64,000 bases of DNA from Microbacterium sp. MYb54 (GTDB lineage Bacteria > Actinomycetota > Actinomycetes > Actinomycetales > Microbacteriaceae). How positions within the stretch are numbered: the stretch's first letter is position 1; every line of letters begins with the position of its first letter. The notes below the pieces were generated by a model, which had not been told where the DNA came from, ran no database searches, and was given only the letters and a program-made list of their open reading frames with translations. The stretch lies in NCBI RefSeq assembly GCF_002979515.1, contig NZ_PCPA01000007.1, forward strand, positions 62,001 to 126,000, written 5' to 3'. Of the stretch, positions 54,116 to 62,342 are shown in pieces. Both the position numbers and the translations under genes were made by a program.

Positions 54116-55489
54116 ATGACGGCACCGAATCAACCGACGGACGACCTGTCCGACTTCGCCGAGCTGATGACCCACGAGCAGGAGTTCCTCTCCCCTCGTG
54201 ATCGAGTCGATCCGGAGGTGCGCCGGAAGCGCAGGCGGCGGGGGCTCATCATCACGGGGGCCTTCATCTTCCTGCTGCTGGCTGCGGCCGGTGGGTACAT
54301 CGCGTGGGCTCTCACCACTCCCGTGAATCCGCCGACGGTGACCACCCAGACGCCGCAGGTCCCGACCGTCGAGGCCGCGTCGATAGCCACACCCCCGGCG
54401 GGCGCCTCGGCACTCAGCGTCGCCGGTGCAGACGCCTATCTGGGCGAGGGAGCGAGTGGAATCTGGTCGTCGAGTGGAACCGGCGAGGCCCTCCCCATCG
54501 CGAGCATCACCAAGCTCATCACTGCACTGGTCATCCTCGACGCCGTCCCGCTCGCCTCTGCCGAAGATCCAGGCCCCACGATCACCTTCAGCAAGTCCGA
54601 TCACGACCTCTACGACCGGTACTACGTGCTGGGCGCGACCATCGCCCCCATGCCGACCGGCACCTCGATGTCGCTGCACGATGCCCTGGCCGCCATGCTG
54701 ATCCCTTCGGCGAGCAACTACGCCGAGGCGTTGTCGTCCCGGATCTTCGGATCGCAGAACGCGTTCCTCGGCGCGACGCGCGATTGGCTCTCCGCCAACG
54801 GGCTCGCCGGAACGACGATCACGGAGCCCACCGGCATCAGCCCCCGCAACACGAGCACGCCTTCCGACCTCCTGGCGATCGGGAAGCTCGCCGCCGCGAA
54901 TCCGGTGATCGCTCAGATCGTGGCGACCCCGTCGATCTCGCTCCCCGGCGCCGGTCAGCTCCACAACACCAACGGCCTCCTCGGAACCAGCGGGATCACG
55001 GGGTTGAAGACCGGCACGCTGGGCGAGGGCACCTACAGCCTGCTGTACACGGCGACCCTCGTCGTGGGCACCGCCGATCCGCTCGCGGTGACCGGCGTCG
55101 TTCTCGGAGGATCATCGCGTGAGTCGGTGAACACCAGCGTGATCGCCACACTGGACAGCCTCCGTGCCGGTTTCCACGCGGTGCCTGTCGCGACGTCCGG
55201 GCAGGAGGTCGGCACGATCGCGACGCCCTGGGGTTCCACGGCCCGGCTGGTCATCGGCGAGGAGGCATCGATCTTCACCTGGTCGGATACACCGATCACC
55301 GTGACGATGGACATCAAGACCCCGCCTTCCTATCGAGATGGTTCGGCGGTGGGGACCGTGACCTGGACCGCGGGCCCGAACACCGTCACCGCCCCGGTCG
55401 AGATCAAGGGGAGCATCGACCCGCCGTCCGAGTGGTGGCGGCTCACCCACCCGTCCGAGCTCGGCTCGATGGCGGATGCCGCCGACTGA
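54116..55489 (+). CDS. D-alanyl-D-alanine carboxypeptidase (S11-type)
   Basis: A 457-residue cell-wall enzyme that trims peptidoglycan stem peptides. A ~43-residue cytoplasmic start with a basic patch (RRKRRRRG) is followed by one membrane helix (about 44-66) and the serine-peptidase domain. Motifs are IASITK (SxxK, about S130/K133), PSASNYAE (SxN-like region) and GLKTGTLG (KTG). ATG at 54116 has GGAGAGG about 9 nt upstream. It separates the accessory island from moeB. Confidence 0.85.
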   Translation: MTAPNQPTDDLSDFAELMTHEQEFLSPRDRVDPEVRRKRRRRGLIITGAFIFLLLAAAGGYIAWALTTPVNPPTVTTQTPQVPTVEAASIATPPAGASALSVAGADAYLGEGASGIWSSSGTGEALPIASITKLITALVILDAVPLASAEDPGPTITFSKSDHDLYDRYYVLGATIAPMPTGTSMSLHDALAAMLIPSASNYAEALSSRIFGSQNAFLGATRDWLSANGLAGTTITEPTGISPRNTSTPSDLLAIGKLAAANPVIAQIVATPSISLPGAGQLHNTNGLLGTSGITGLKTGTLGEGTYSLLYTATLVVGTADPLAVTGVVLGGSSRESVNTSVIATLDSLRAGFHAVPVATSGQEVGTIATPWGSTARLVIGEEASIFTWSDTPITVTMDIKTPPSYRDGSAVGTVTWTAGPNTVTAPVEIKGSIDPPSEWWRLTHPSELGSMADAAD

Positions 55490-55523
55490 GACACCATGCA
55501 ACTGCCGGGCATACGCTGAACGC

Positions 55524-56318
55524 ATGCAGCCCCTCGTCGCCCCCGCCGCCGCGCTGGACCCGGAAGAACTCGTGCGCACCGCGCGGCACGCCGTGCTGGC
55601 CGGTATCGGCGAAGAAGGGCAGCGCCGCCTGAACGCCGCCCATGTCGCGGTCGTCGGTGCGGGAGGCCTCGGCTCACCGGTGCTGCTCGCACTGGCTGCG
55701 GCGGGGATCGGCGCGATCACCGTGATCGATGATGACGTCGTCGAGCTGACCAACCTGCAGCGCCAGCTCGCACACCGGGTGGAAGACATCGGGACCAGGA
55801 AGACCGCCTCAGCCGCGCGCGCGATCACCGCGCTCGCCCCGCAGTCCGTCGTGACCCAGATCGCCGAACGCCTCGACGCCGCCAACGCCCGACGCCTGCT
55901 CGAGGGTGCCGATGTGGTGGTCGACACGAGCGACTCCTTCGCCACCCGCCGTGACGTGGCCGCTGCGACCGAGACGCTCGGGCTGCCGCTCGTGTGGGGT
56001 GCCGTGCAGGAGTGGCACGCGCAGGCCACCGTGTTCTGGTCGCGACCGACCGAAGGAGACCCCGTGGTGCTCACCGACCTCTTCCCGCTCGACACCGAGG
56101 GCGAGCCGCCCAGCTGTGCCCAGGTCGGCGTGCTCGGCGCCCTGTGCGTGCAGGTCGGCGGGATGCTGGCCGGCGAGGCGATCAAGCTCGTCACCGGAGC
56201 GGGCGAACCGCTGCTCGGACGCCTGGCCATGATCGACGCACTCACCGGCCGGCAGCACGAGATCGCGATCCGGTCGGCTGCAACAGCGTCGGCATCGGCA
56301 TCGGCGGTGTCGGCATGA
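55524..56318 (+). CDS. moeB: MoeB-like adenylyltransferase for the MoaD sulfur carrier
   Basis: A 264-residue ThiF/MoeB-family protein that adenylates the C-terminal Gly-Gly of MoaD. It has the ATP-binding GAGGLGSP motif, VELTNLQRQLAHRVEDIGTRK and DTSDSFATR. No rhodanese domain follows. The paired CxxC zinc motifs usual in MoeB are missing: the first is replaced around LTDLFPLDTEGEPPSC and no second pair is seen. It is coupled to moeA by ATGA. Confidence 0.88.
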   Translation: MQPLVAPAAALDPEELVRTARHAVLAGIGEEGQRRLNAAHVAVVGAGGLGSPVLLALAAAGIGAITVIDDDVVELTNLQRQLAHRVEDIGTRKTASAARAITALAPQSVVTQIAERLDAANARRLLEGADVVVDTSDSFATRRDVAAATETLGLPLVWGAVQEWHAQATVFWSRPTEGDPVVLTDLFPLDTEGEPPSCAQVGVLGALCVQVGGMLAGEAIKLVTGAGEPLLGRLAMIDALTGRQHEIAIRSAATASASASAVSA

Positions 56319-57550
56319 GCGGCCGTCGGACGGTCGAAGAGCAGCTCGACCGCGTGCTCGACGCCGTGCAGGTGCTCGAGGTCGAGACGCGCCCGGTGCG
56401 GGATGCTGCGGGGCGCACCCTCGCCGATCCGGCGACCGCCGCCCACGACATCCCCCTCTTCGACAACTCGGCGATGGACGGCTTCGCAGTGCGCGAAGCG
56501 GATGTCGCCGGCGCATCAGAGGAGCATCCGGTCACCCTGCGAGTGGTCGCCGACCTTCCAGCCGGCGTCGCGACCGACCCTCCACTCGGCAGGGGCGAGG
56601 CCGCCCGCATCATGACCGGGTCGCCGACCCCGACGGATGCCGACGTGATCGTGCCCTTCGAGGACACCGCGGGCGGGCTCGCCGATTCCCTCGGCGAGGT
56701 ACAGGTGCTGCGGGCGCCGGCCAAGCCCGGCGTCTTCGTGCGGCGCCGAGGGGCGGATCTGCATGCGGGCGACGAGGTCGTGCTCGCCGGCGAGCGCCTC
56801 GGGGCCTTCCAGGTCGCGGCCGCCGTCGCCGCCGGCATCGCCGAGGTCACGGTGACGCGTGCGCCTCGGGTGGCCGTGGTGTCGACGGGCAGCGAGCTGC
56901 TCGCTCCCGGCGACACCCCAGAACGCGGCCGCATCCCCGACTCCAACGGTCCGCTGCTGGAGCAGCTGGTGGCGGATGCCGATGCCGAGGTGGTGCTGGT
57001 CGCGCGCGTTCCCGACGAGGCCGACGCCGTCAAGGCCGTCACCACCGAGGCCACAGCCCTCGGGGCAGACGTGATCGTCTTCACGGGTGGCGTCAGCGCC
57101 GGCGCCTACGAGCCCGTGCGCGGCGCCTTCGACGGCGGTGGCGAGGTCGAGTTCAGCGCCGTCGCGATGCAGCCGGGCAAACCGCAGGCCTTCGGGGTGC
57201 TCGAAAGCGGGTGCCTGGTCTTCGGGCTTCCGGGAAATCCCGTGAGCGTGGCGGTCTCGTTCGAGGTGTTCGTGCGACCTGCGCTGTTCGCGATGCAGGG
57301 ACGCACTCAGATCCACCGCCCGCGTGCGCCGTTCACCGCCGACGCGTCGTGGACGCCGCCACCCGGTCGTCGCCAGTACCTTCCCGCCGTCGTCGATCTC
57401 GCCGCGCGCACCGTGCGTCCGGCCACCGCCGGCGGATCGGGTTCGCACCTCGCCGGCGGGCTCGCCCGTGCACACGCGTTCGCGATCGTGCCGGCGGAGG
57501 TCGAGACCGTCGCCGTGGGCGATGTGATCGATGTCATGCTGGTCGGATGA
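56315..57550 (+). CDS. moeA: molybdopterin molybdotransferase MoeA
   Basis: A 411-residue enzyme that inserts molybdenum into molybdopterin. It has PLFDNSAMDGFAVR in domain III, RIMTGSPTPTDADVIVPFED, and the MPT-binding domain with VVSTGSELL and VFTGGVSAG. AVAMQPGKPQAFG and GLPGNPVSV near the end are family signatures. Its start overlaps the moeB stop and its stop overlaps the moaC start. Confidence 0.95.
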   Translation: MSGRRTVEEQLDRVLDAVQVLEVETRPVRDAAGRTLADPATAAHDIPLFDNSAMDGFAVREADVAGASEEHPVTLRVVADLPAGVATDPPLGRGEAARIMTGSPTPTDADVIVPFEDTAGGLADSLGEVQVLRAPAKPGVFVRRRGADLHAGDEVVLAGERLGAFQVAAAVAAGIAEVTVTRAPRVAVVSTGSELLAPGDTPERGRIPDSNGPLLEQLVADADAEVVLVARVPDEADAVKAVTTEATALGADVIVFTGGVSAGAYEPVRGAFDGGGEVEFSAVAMQPGKPQAFGVLESGCLVFGLPGNPVSVAVSFEVFVRPALFAMQGRTQIHRPRAPFTADASWTPPPGRRQYLPAVVDLAARTVRPATAGGSGSHLAGGLARAHAFAIVPAEVETVAVGDVIDVMLVG

Positions 57551-58062
57551 GCTTCCCTCACCTTGACGCGGCTGGCCGCGCGCACATGGTCGACGTGACC
57601 GCGAAGCAGCCGACCGTCCGCACCGCGACCGCCCGAGGCTTCGTGCGCTGCAGCGACGACGTGATAACCGCCCTCCGCGACGGCACCGTGCCGAAGGGTG
57701 ACGTGCTCGCCGTGGCACGCATCGCCGGGATCCAGGCGGCCAAGTCCACCCCCGCGCTGCTGCCGCTCGCGCACGTGATCGGCGTGCACCGGGCGAGCGT
57801 CGACCTCGAGATCGTCGACGACGGCGTGCGCATCGAGGCGACGGTGGGCACAGCCGACCGCACCGGTGTCGAGATGGAGGCTCTCACGGCCGTGTCGGTC
57901 ACCGCCCTGGCGATCGTCGACATGATCAAGGGCGTCGACCGCGCCGTCGTGATCGAAGACGTGCGCATCGTGGCGAAGTCGGGCGGGCGCTCTGGCGACT
58001 GGGTGCGCCCCGGCGAAGCCAGCCCCTTCGTCGAATCCGGGAACACCGGAGACGCCCGATGA
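57547..58062 (+). CDS. moaC: cyclic pyranopterin monophosphate synthase MoaC
   Basis: A 171-residue partner of MoaA. It begins FPHLDAAGRAHMVDVTAK and has PLAHVIGVHRASVDLEI and MEALTAVSVTALAIVDMIK, the family core with the catalytic Lys (VDMIKGVD). It overlaps moeA and moaD by 4 bp each. Confidence 0.95.
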   Translation: MSFPHLDAAGRAHMVDVTAKQPTVRTATARGFVRCSDDVITALRDGTVPKGDVLAVARIAGIQAAKSTPALLPLAHVIGVHRASVDLEIVDDGVRIEATVGTADRTGVEMEALTAVSVTALAIVDMIKGVDRAVVIEDVRIVAKSGGRSGDWVRPGEASPFVESGNTGDAR

Positions 58063-58292
58063 CACGCGTGCGCTACTTCGCCGCGGCCGCCGAGGCCGCG
58101 GGCACCGACAGCGAGGAGCGCGGCGAGACTTCGCTGGTCGCGTTGCGCGCGGAGATCGTGGCCGAGCATCCGGCACTCGCCGAAATCCTGCCGCGCTGCG
58201 CGGTGCTCGTCGATGGCGTCCGCACCGACGGCGACCTCGCCCTCGACGACGCCGAGCTCATCGACATCCTCCCGCCGTTCGCCGGCGGTTGA
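58059..58292 (+). CDS. moaD: molybdopterin synthase small subunit MoaD
   Basis: A 77-residue ubiquitin-like sulfur carrier starting TRVRYFAAAAEAAG and ending PPFAGG. The C-terminal Gly-Gly becomes the thiocarboxylate. It is the last gene of moeB-moeA-moaC-moaD and converges with moaE. Confidence 0.92.
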   Translation: MTRVRYFAAAAEAAGTDSEERGETSLVALRAEIVAEHPALAEILPRCAVLVDGVRTDGDLALDDAELIDILPPFAGG

Positions 58293-58302
58293 CGCGAACG
58301 GC

Positions 58303-58737
58303 TCAGCCGCCGATGCCCTTCCACGACGACGTCCCGTCGACCTCGAGCTGACGCTTCCACACGGGGAGGTCGCTCTTGATCGCCTCGATGACCGCCCGAC
58401 ACACCTCGAACGCCTCGGCTCGATGCTCGGAAGCGACCGCGATCACGACGGCCGCGTCGCCGACGTCCAGATGTCCGATGCGATGGCTCACGGCCACCAC
58501 GGCCGGGGTCGACGCTTCGGCACCAGCCTCTTCGGCGATCCGCCGCAGCGTCGCCTCGGCATCGGGGTGAGCGCTGTATTCGAGCCCGACCACCGGCGTG
58601 TCCGCGTCAGGGTCGTTGTCTCGCACTCGACCGACGAAGGTCGTCACCGCTCCCAGCCGGGGGTCTTCGACCGCGGCGAGGTGCGCATCGAGATCGAGGC
58701 GCTCCTCCGACACCGCTGCGATTCTCACGTCGTTCAT
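58303..58737 (-). CDS. moaE: molybdopterin synthase large subunit MoaE
   Basis: A 144-residue subunit that, with MoaD, converts the precursor to molybdopterin. It has AVTTFVGRVRDND at the start, SHRIGHLDVGDAAVVIAVAS in the middle, and KSDLPVWKRQL with the catalytic Lys pair. It is unusual only in lying on the opposite strand from moaD, 10 bp from its stop. It overlaps mogA by ATGA. Confidence 0.94.
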   Translation of the reverse strand: MNDVRIAAVSEERLDLDAHLAAVEDPRLGAVTTFVGRVRDNDPDADTPVVGLEYSAHPDAEATLRRIAEEAGAEASTPAVVAVSHRIGHLDVGDAAVVIAVASEHRAEAFEVCRAVIEAIKSDLPVWKRQLEVDGTSSWKGIGG

Positions 58738-59222
58738 GAGTGGTCTCCGCCTTCTACTTGGTCCAGGATGTGGGCGGCGACGCCGAGCACCACGGGTATG
58801 CCGGATGCCACGGCGCGCGGGGATCCGGGAAGGTTCACCACGAGCATGCCGGCGGGGTCGACGATGCCGGCGAGCCCACGAGACAGCAACGAGAGCGGGG
58901 TGTCGGCGAGGCCGCTACGCCGCAGCTCCTCGGCGATGCCCGGGATCTCGCGGGTGATCATCCGCCGGGTTCCCTCCGGCGTCAGATCTCGCGGCCCGAC
59001 ACCGGTTCCCCCTGTGGTCACGACCAGCCGGATTCCACGCGCTGCCGCTCTGCGAAGAGCATCCGCCACCGAGTCGACGCCGTCTGCGACGATCTCGGCA
59101 TCCGGGCAGTGCCACCCTGCCTCGCGCAGCAGACCGACCGCGATCGGGCCACCGCGATCCTCACGCTCACCCGCGAAGGATCGATCCGAGACGGTGATCA
59201 CACAGGCGGGGAGTGGCGTCAT
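58734..59222 (-). CDS. mogA: molybdopterin adenylyltransferase (MogA/MoaB type)
   Basis: A 162-residue enzyme that adenylates molybdopterin before metal insertion. It has VITVSDRSFAGEREDRGG, VVTTGGTGVGPRDLTPEGT and VNLPGSPRA, the family signatures. It is coupled to moaE. MogA and MoaB cannot be told apart with certainty here. Confidence 0.9.
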   Translation of the reverse strand: MTPLPACVITVSDRSFAGEREDRGGPIAVGLLREAGWHCPDAEIVADGVDSVADALRRAAARGIRLVVTTGGTGVGPRDLTPEGTRRMITREIPGIAEELRRSGLADTPLSLLSRGLAGIVDPAGMLVVNLPGSPRAVASGIPVVLGVAAHILDQVEGGDHS

Positions 59223-59260
59223 GGCTCCACCCTAGGTCGTGCGGATCGTCACCGCACGGG

Positions 59261-60871
59261 TCAGTTCACCCGGACGAGCGAGCGCTGCCACCCCGAAGAA
59301 CCGTTCGGCGCGATCGGCGCACGCTCCTCGATCTGCAGGTCGCCGTTCTTGTTCACCGCGCGCACCGCGACGTAGTGCGTGCCGGGGGTCGCATCCCACT
59401 CCATGAACCACTGCACCCAGGTGTCGTCGTTGATCGGAGCCGACAGCGTCGCCGCAACCCAGTCGCCGTCGTCGATGCTCACCTCGACGCGTTCGATGCC
59501 CACCGACTGCGCCCAGGCGACCCCGGCGATCGGGATCTTCCCGGCATCGACAGCCTCGCCGATCTTGGGGGTGTCGACGCGGGAGGCGAACTTGATCGGG
59601 GCCTCGGCGCTGTAGCCGCGCGGCGTCCAGTAGGCCTCGTCGTCGGCGAAGGTGGTGACCTTGAGCTCGGTGAGCCACTTGGTCGCCGAGACGTAACCGT
59701 AGAGCCCCGGCACGACCATGCGCACCGGGAACCCGTGCTCGAGCGGCAGCGGCTCCCCGTTCATCGCCACCGCCAGGATCGCGTCGAGGTTGTCGTCGGT
59801 CAGCGCCGCGAGCGGTGTGCTCGCCGTGTAGCCGTCGACGCTGCGCGAGAGCACCATGTCGGCGCCGGACTTCACGCCCGCCTTCTTCAACACGTCTCGC
59901 AGCGGAACGCCGAGCCACTTCGCGTTGCCGACGAGCTCGCCGCCGACCTCGTTCGACACGCATGTGAGCGTGATCGCGTACTCGTCGAGCCCCATGTCGA
60001 GGATGTCCTGGAAGCTCATCTCCACCCGCTGGTCGACCATGCCGTCGATCACGAGACGCCAGGTCTCCGGGTCGATCGAGGGAACCGTCAGAGCGGTGTC
60101 GACACGGTAGAAGTCCTTGTTCGGGGTGAACAGCTTGCTGAGCCCCGGGATGTCGAGCTCCGCGCCCTGCGGGACCGGCACGGTGCTCTTCGGCGATGGC
60201 AGCTTGAGCGCACCGCGGATGGCTTCGACCGACGACACGGCCATGCTCACAGTGCGAGCGGTGATGCCGACGATCAGTGCTGATGCGCCGGCGACGGCGG
60301 CCAGGACGAAGAACCGGCGGCGGTCGAACCCGGGCCGGATCGTCTCGCCGTCGGACATCTCGACATCGGTCGCTGCGGTTTCGCTCTTCTCGTCCGCTCG
60401 GACGCCGACGAGGGATTCTCTCCACCCGCGCAGACGGCGGCAGAGGAGGACGAGGATGAACGAGCCGACGATCGTCCCGAGAACAGGCGGGAGGAAGGCG
60501 AGCGGCGCCACGGCGGCCCGGGTCACGATCGCCGCCGTCGAGAGAGCCCCCGCGATCACCAGTGCGATCACGCCGAGCGGCGGGCGCACCAGCTGCAGGA
60601 TGCCGGCGATGGCCGAGGCGATGAGAACTGCCAGGCCGAGGCCGGCCAGCAGCGCGATCTTGTCGTACTCCCCGAAGGTGGCGATCGCGAACTCTTTGAA
60701 GGGCTGCGGCACGATGTCGATCACGAACCCGCCCACCGCGAAGATCGGGCTGGCCGCGCGCGCGAAGAGCAGGGCGAACACCTCCGCCGTCGCGAGGAAG
60801 ACGCCGCCGCCGATCACCCCTGCGAGGGCGGCCCAGACGAAGAATCTCTTGCCACTGCTGCGCTGCGCCAT
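59261..60871 (-). CDS. membrane-anchored sulfite-oxidase-type molybdopterin oxidoreductase
   Basis: A 536-residue molybdoenzyme. Four membrane helices lie in the first ~155 residues, then a charged linker and a further membrane/twin-Arg-like segment (RRRFFVLAAVAGAS). The catalytic domain follows, with the Mo-ligand Cys in LTCVSNEVGG and the contact region GFPVRMVVPGLYGYVSATKWL, then a C-terminal immunoglobulin-like dimer domain (IERVEVSIDDGDW). The likely active side is extracytoplasmic. It is the expected user of the Moco made by the neighbouring genes. The substrate is unknown. Confidence 0.9.
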   Translation of the reverse strand: MAQRSSGKRFFVWAALAGVIGGGVFLATAEVFALLFARAASPIFAVGGFVIDIVPQPFKEFAIATFGEYDKIALLAGLGLAVLIASAIAGILQLVRPPLGVIALVIAGALSTAAIVTRAAVAPLAFLPPVLGTIVGSFILVLLCRRLRGWRESLVGVRADEKSETAATDVEMSDGETIRPGFDRRRFFVLAAVAGASALIVGITARTVSMAVSSVEAIRGALKLPSPKSTVPVPQGAELDIPGLSKLFTPNKDFYRVDTALTVPSIDPETWRLVIDGMVDQRVEMSFQDILDMGLDEYAITLTCVSNEVGGELVGNAKWLGVPLRDVLKKAGVKSGADMVLSRSVDGYTASTPLAALTDDNLDAILAVAMNGEPLPLEHGFPVRMVVPGLYGYVSATKWLTELKVTTFADDEAYWTPRGYSAEAPIKFASRVDTPKIGEAVDAGKIPIAGVAWAQSVGIERVEVSIDDGDWVAATLSAPINDDTWVQWFMEWDATPGTHYVAVRAVNKNGDLQIEERAPIAPNGSSGWQRSLVRVN

Positions 60872-60965
60872 GGTCGTCTCCCGTTCCACCGTCGCCGGTG
60901 CTCCCCCGTTGTTCGGAGCCGAGGCGCGATCGGATGTGAGGAGCTTCGGGAGACGCCCTCGCCGG

Positions 60966-61253
60966 TCAGAGGCGACGCACGGTGATGGCCTCGCGGCCCT
61001 GGGCCTGCCGCAGCGTGCGCATGCACCGCGAGCACAGGATCTCGACCCGGCGCGGATGGCCCTCGCCGCAGACGCAGTCGACCGTGACGCGCCACTTCGC
61101 CTTGCGTCCGCACGGCTGGTAGCCGTCGTCGTCGCCGTGGTCGCACTCGCAGATCTGCCGCCCGCGGTCGATGCCCGCGAGTTCGTCGATGCGCGCGAGC
61201 TCGTCGACATCGTGCTCGGCGTCGACAGCCACGGCTTCCTGAGTTCTCACCAC
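60966..61253 (-). CDS. small zinc-ribbon-like protein
   Basis: A 95-residue protein with Cys pairs ICECDHGD, QPCGRK, DCVCGEG and LCSRCMR, giving up to eight Cys in the C-terminal two thirds, likely two zinc sites. The N-terminus is acidic. GTG at 61253 or 61250 is the start; no ATG is available. It lies between the molybdoenzyme and the alarmone synthetase genes. Function unknown. Confidence 0.6.
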   Translation of the reverse strand: MVRTQEAVAVDAEHDVDELARIDELAGIDRGRQICECDHGDDDGYQPCGRKAKWRVTVDCVCGEGHPRRVEILCSRCMRTLRQAQGREAITVRRL

Positions 61254-61342
61254 TGACCGATGTTCCCAGGGCCGCGGTGCACGCGCAACACGGCTCGATG
61301 TCGCGCGAGCGTCTTGCTGCTGCGGGACGAGAGTTTCCTGGA

Positions 61343-62077
61343 CTAGACCCCGACGACCCGCGGGTCGATCGGGGCGGTCGGCGCAGCAGGCGGGGCAGGA
61401 GGGGGCGGCGGGGCGAGCTGGCGCAGCGGAACGCCGTGCGCCTCGCGGTGCAGACGCTCCATCCGGCTGTCGAGCTCGGCGGCGGCATCCGCGGCATCCG
61501 ACAGACTGTCGACGAGGTGAGAGGGCACCTGGTTCGAGAACTTGTAATAGATCTTGTGCTCGAGGCTCGCCCAGAAGTCCATCGCGATCGTGCGGAACTG
61601 CACCTCGACCGGCACCGACAGCGCACCGGTCGACAGGAACACGGGCACCTCGATGATCGCGTGCAGGCTCTTGTAGCCGTTGTCCTTCGGGTGCGCGATG
61701 TAGTCCTTGACCGTGCGCACGGTGATGTCGTCCTGCGCAGTGAGCAGGTCGAACAGACGGTACACGTCGGCGACGAAACTGCACGTCACGCGCACACCGG
61801 CGATGTCGGTGATCTCCGCACGGATGCGGTCGAAGTCGGGCTCGTCGATCCCCTTGCGGGCGATCTTCTCGACGATGCTGTCCGGCGACTTCAGCCGACT
61901 CTTCACGTGCTCGATCGGGTTGTACGCGTGGTCGTGCGTGAACTCGTCGCGCAGGATCGAGATCTTCGTCTCGACCTCCCGCATCCCGAACTCGTACTCG
62001 CGCAGGAACCGCTGCAGCTCGTCGCGCAGCTCGCGGGCCTGGTTGATCGTGTCTTCGGTGACGTGAACGGTCGTCAT
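61343..62077 (-). CDS. RelA/SpoT-domain small alarmone synthetase
   Basis: A 244-residue (p)ppGpp synthetase of the short type. It has the RelA/SpoT synthetase core: GVRVTCSFVADVYRLFDLL, KDYIAHPKDNGYKSLHAIIEVP and VEVQFRTIAMDFWASLEHKIYYK with the catalytic Glu in EVQFRT. There is no hydrolase domain or TGS/ACT region. A Pro-rich tail ends the protein. ATG at 62077 is preferred. It may act in stress control independent of the long Rel enzyme. Confidence 0.88.
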   Translation of the reverse strand: MTTVHVTEDTINQARELRDELQRFLREYEFGMREVETKISILRDEFTHDHAYNPIEHVKSRLKSPDSIVEKIARKGIDEPDFDRIRAEITDIAGVRVTCSFVADVYRLFDLLTAQDDITVRTVKDYIAHPKDNGYKSLHAIIEVPVFLSTGALSVPVEVQFRTIAMDFWASLEHKIYYKFSNQVPSHLVDSLSDAADAAAELDSRMERLHREAHGVPLRQLAPPPPPAPPAAPTAPIDPRVVGV

Positions 62078-62172
62078 GCCATCGACGTTACGGCTCCGTG
62101 ATCGGAAACCGCTGTGGATCCCCGATGTCCCTACGGTTCGCGAACGGGTGCCTGCGGTGGGCACCCCCGCGC

Positions 62173-62229
62173 TTCGGTCGCACTTTCTGCTGCCTCCCGC
62201 TCACCGGGGCGACAGGAAGTGCGACCGGA
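62173..62229. repeat. dispersed inverted repeat, copy C
   Basis: Left arm 62173-62192 and right arm 62210-62229 pair with a few mismatches. The right arm GACAGGAAGTGCGACCGGA matches copies A and B. It lies in the 265-bp gap between the alarmone synthetase and the transporter, which are divergent. Confidence 0.72.
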
Positions 62230-62268
62230 GGTAGGCGCGTGAGAACTTCCGTGTAGCTTTGCGCGTAA

Positions 62269-62314
62269 GGATTCCGTGAGGACAGCGCATCCCCCCGTAG
62301 GGATTCCGTGAGGA
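62269..62314. repeat. direct repeat GGATTCCGTGAGGA before the transporter gene
   Basis: Two exact copies (62269-62282 and 62301-62314) spaced 32 bp start to start, with a related CGTGAGGATGCC just after. They lie 29-74 bp before the transporter start, where an activator or response-regulator site would be. Confidence 0.6.
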
Positions 62315-62342
62315 TCGCGTGAGGATGCCATCAGGAGGCGTA

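Noticed and set aside
62230..62342. Possible c-di-AMP or other riboswitch before the transporter
   Set aside because: No match to the conserved core of known riboswitch classes was recognised; only direct repeats are visible.
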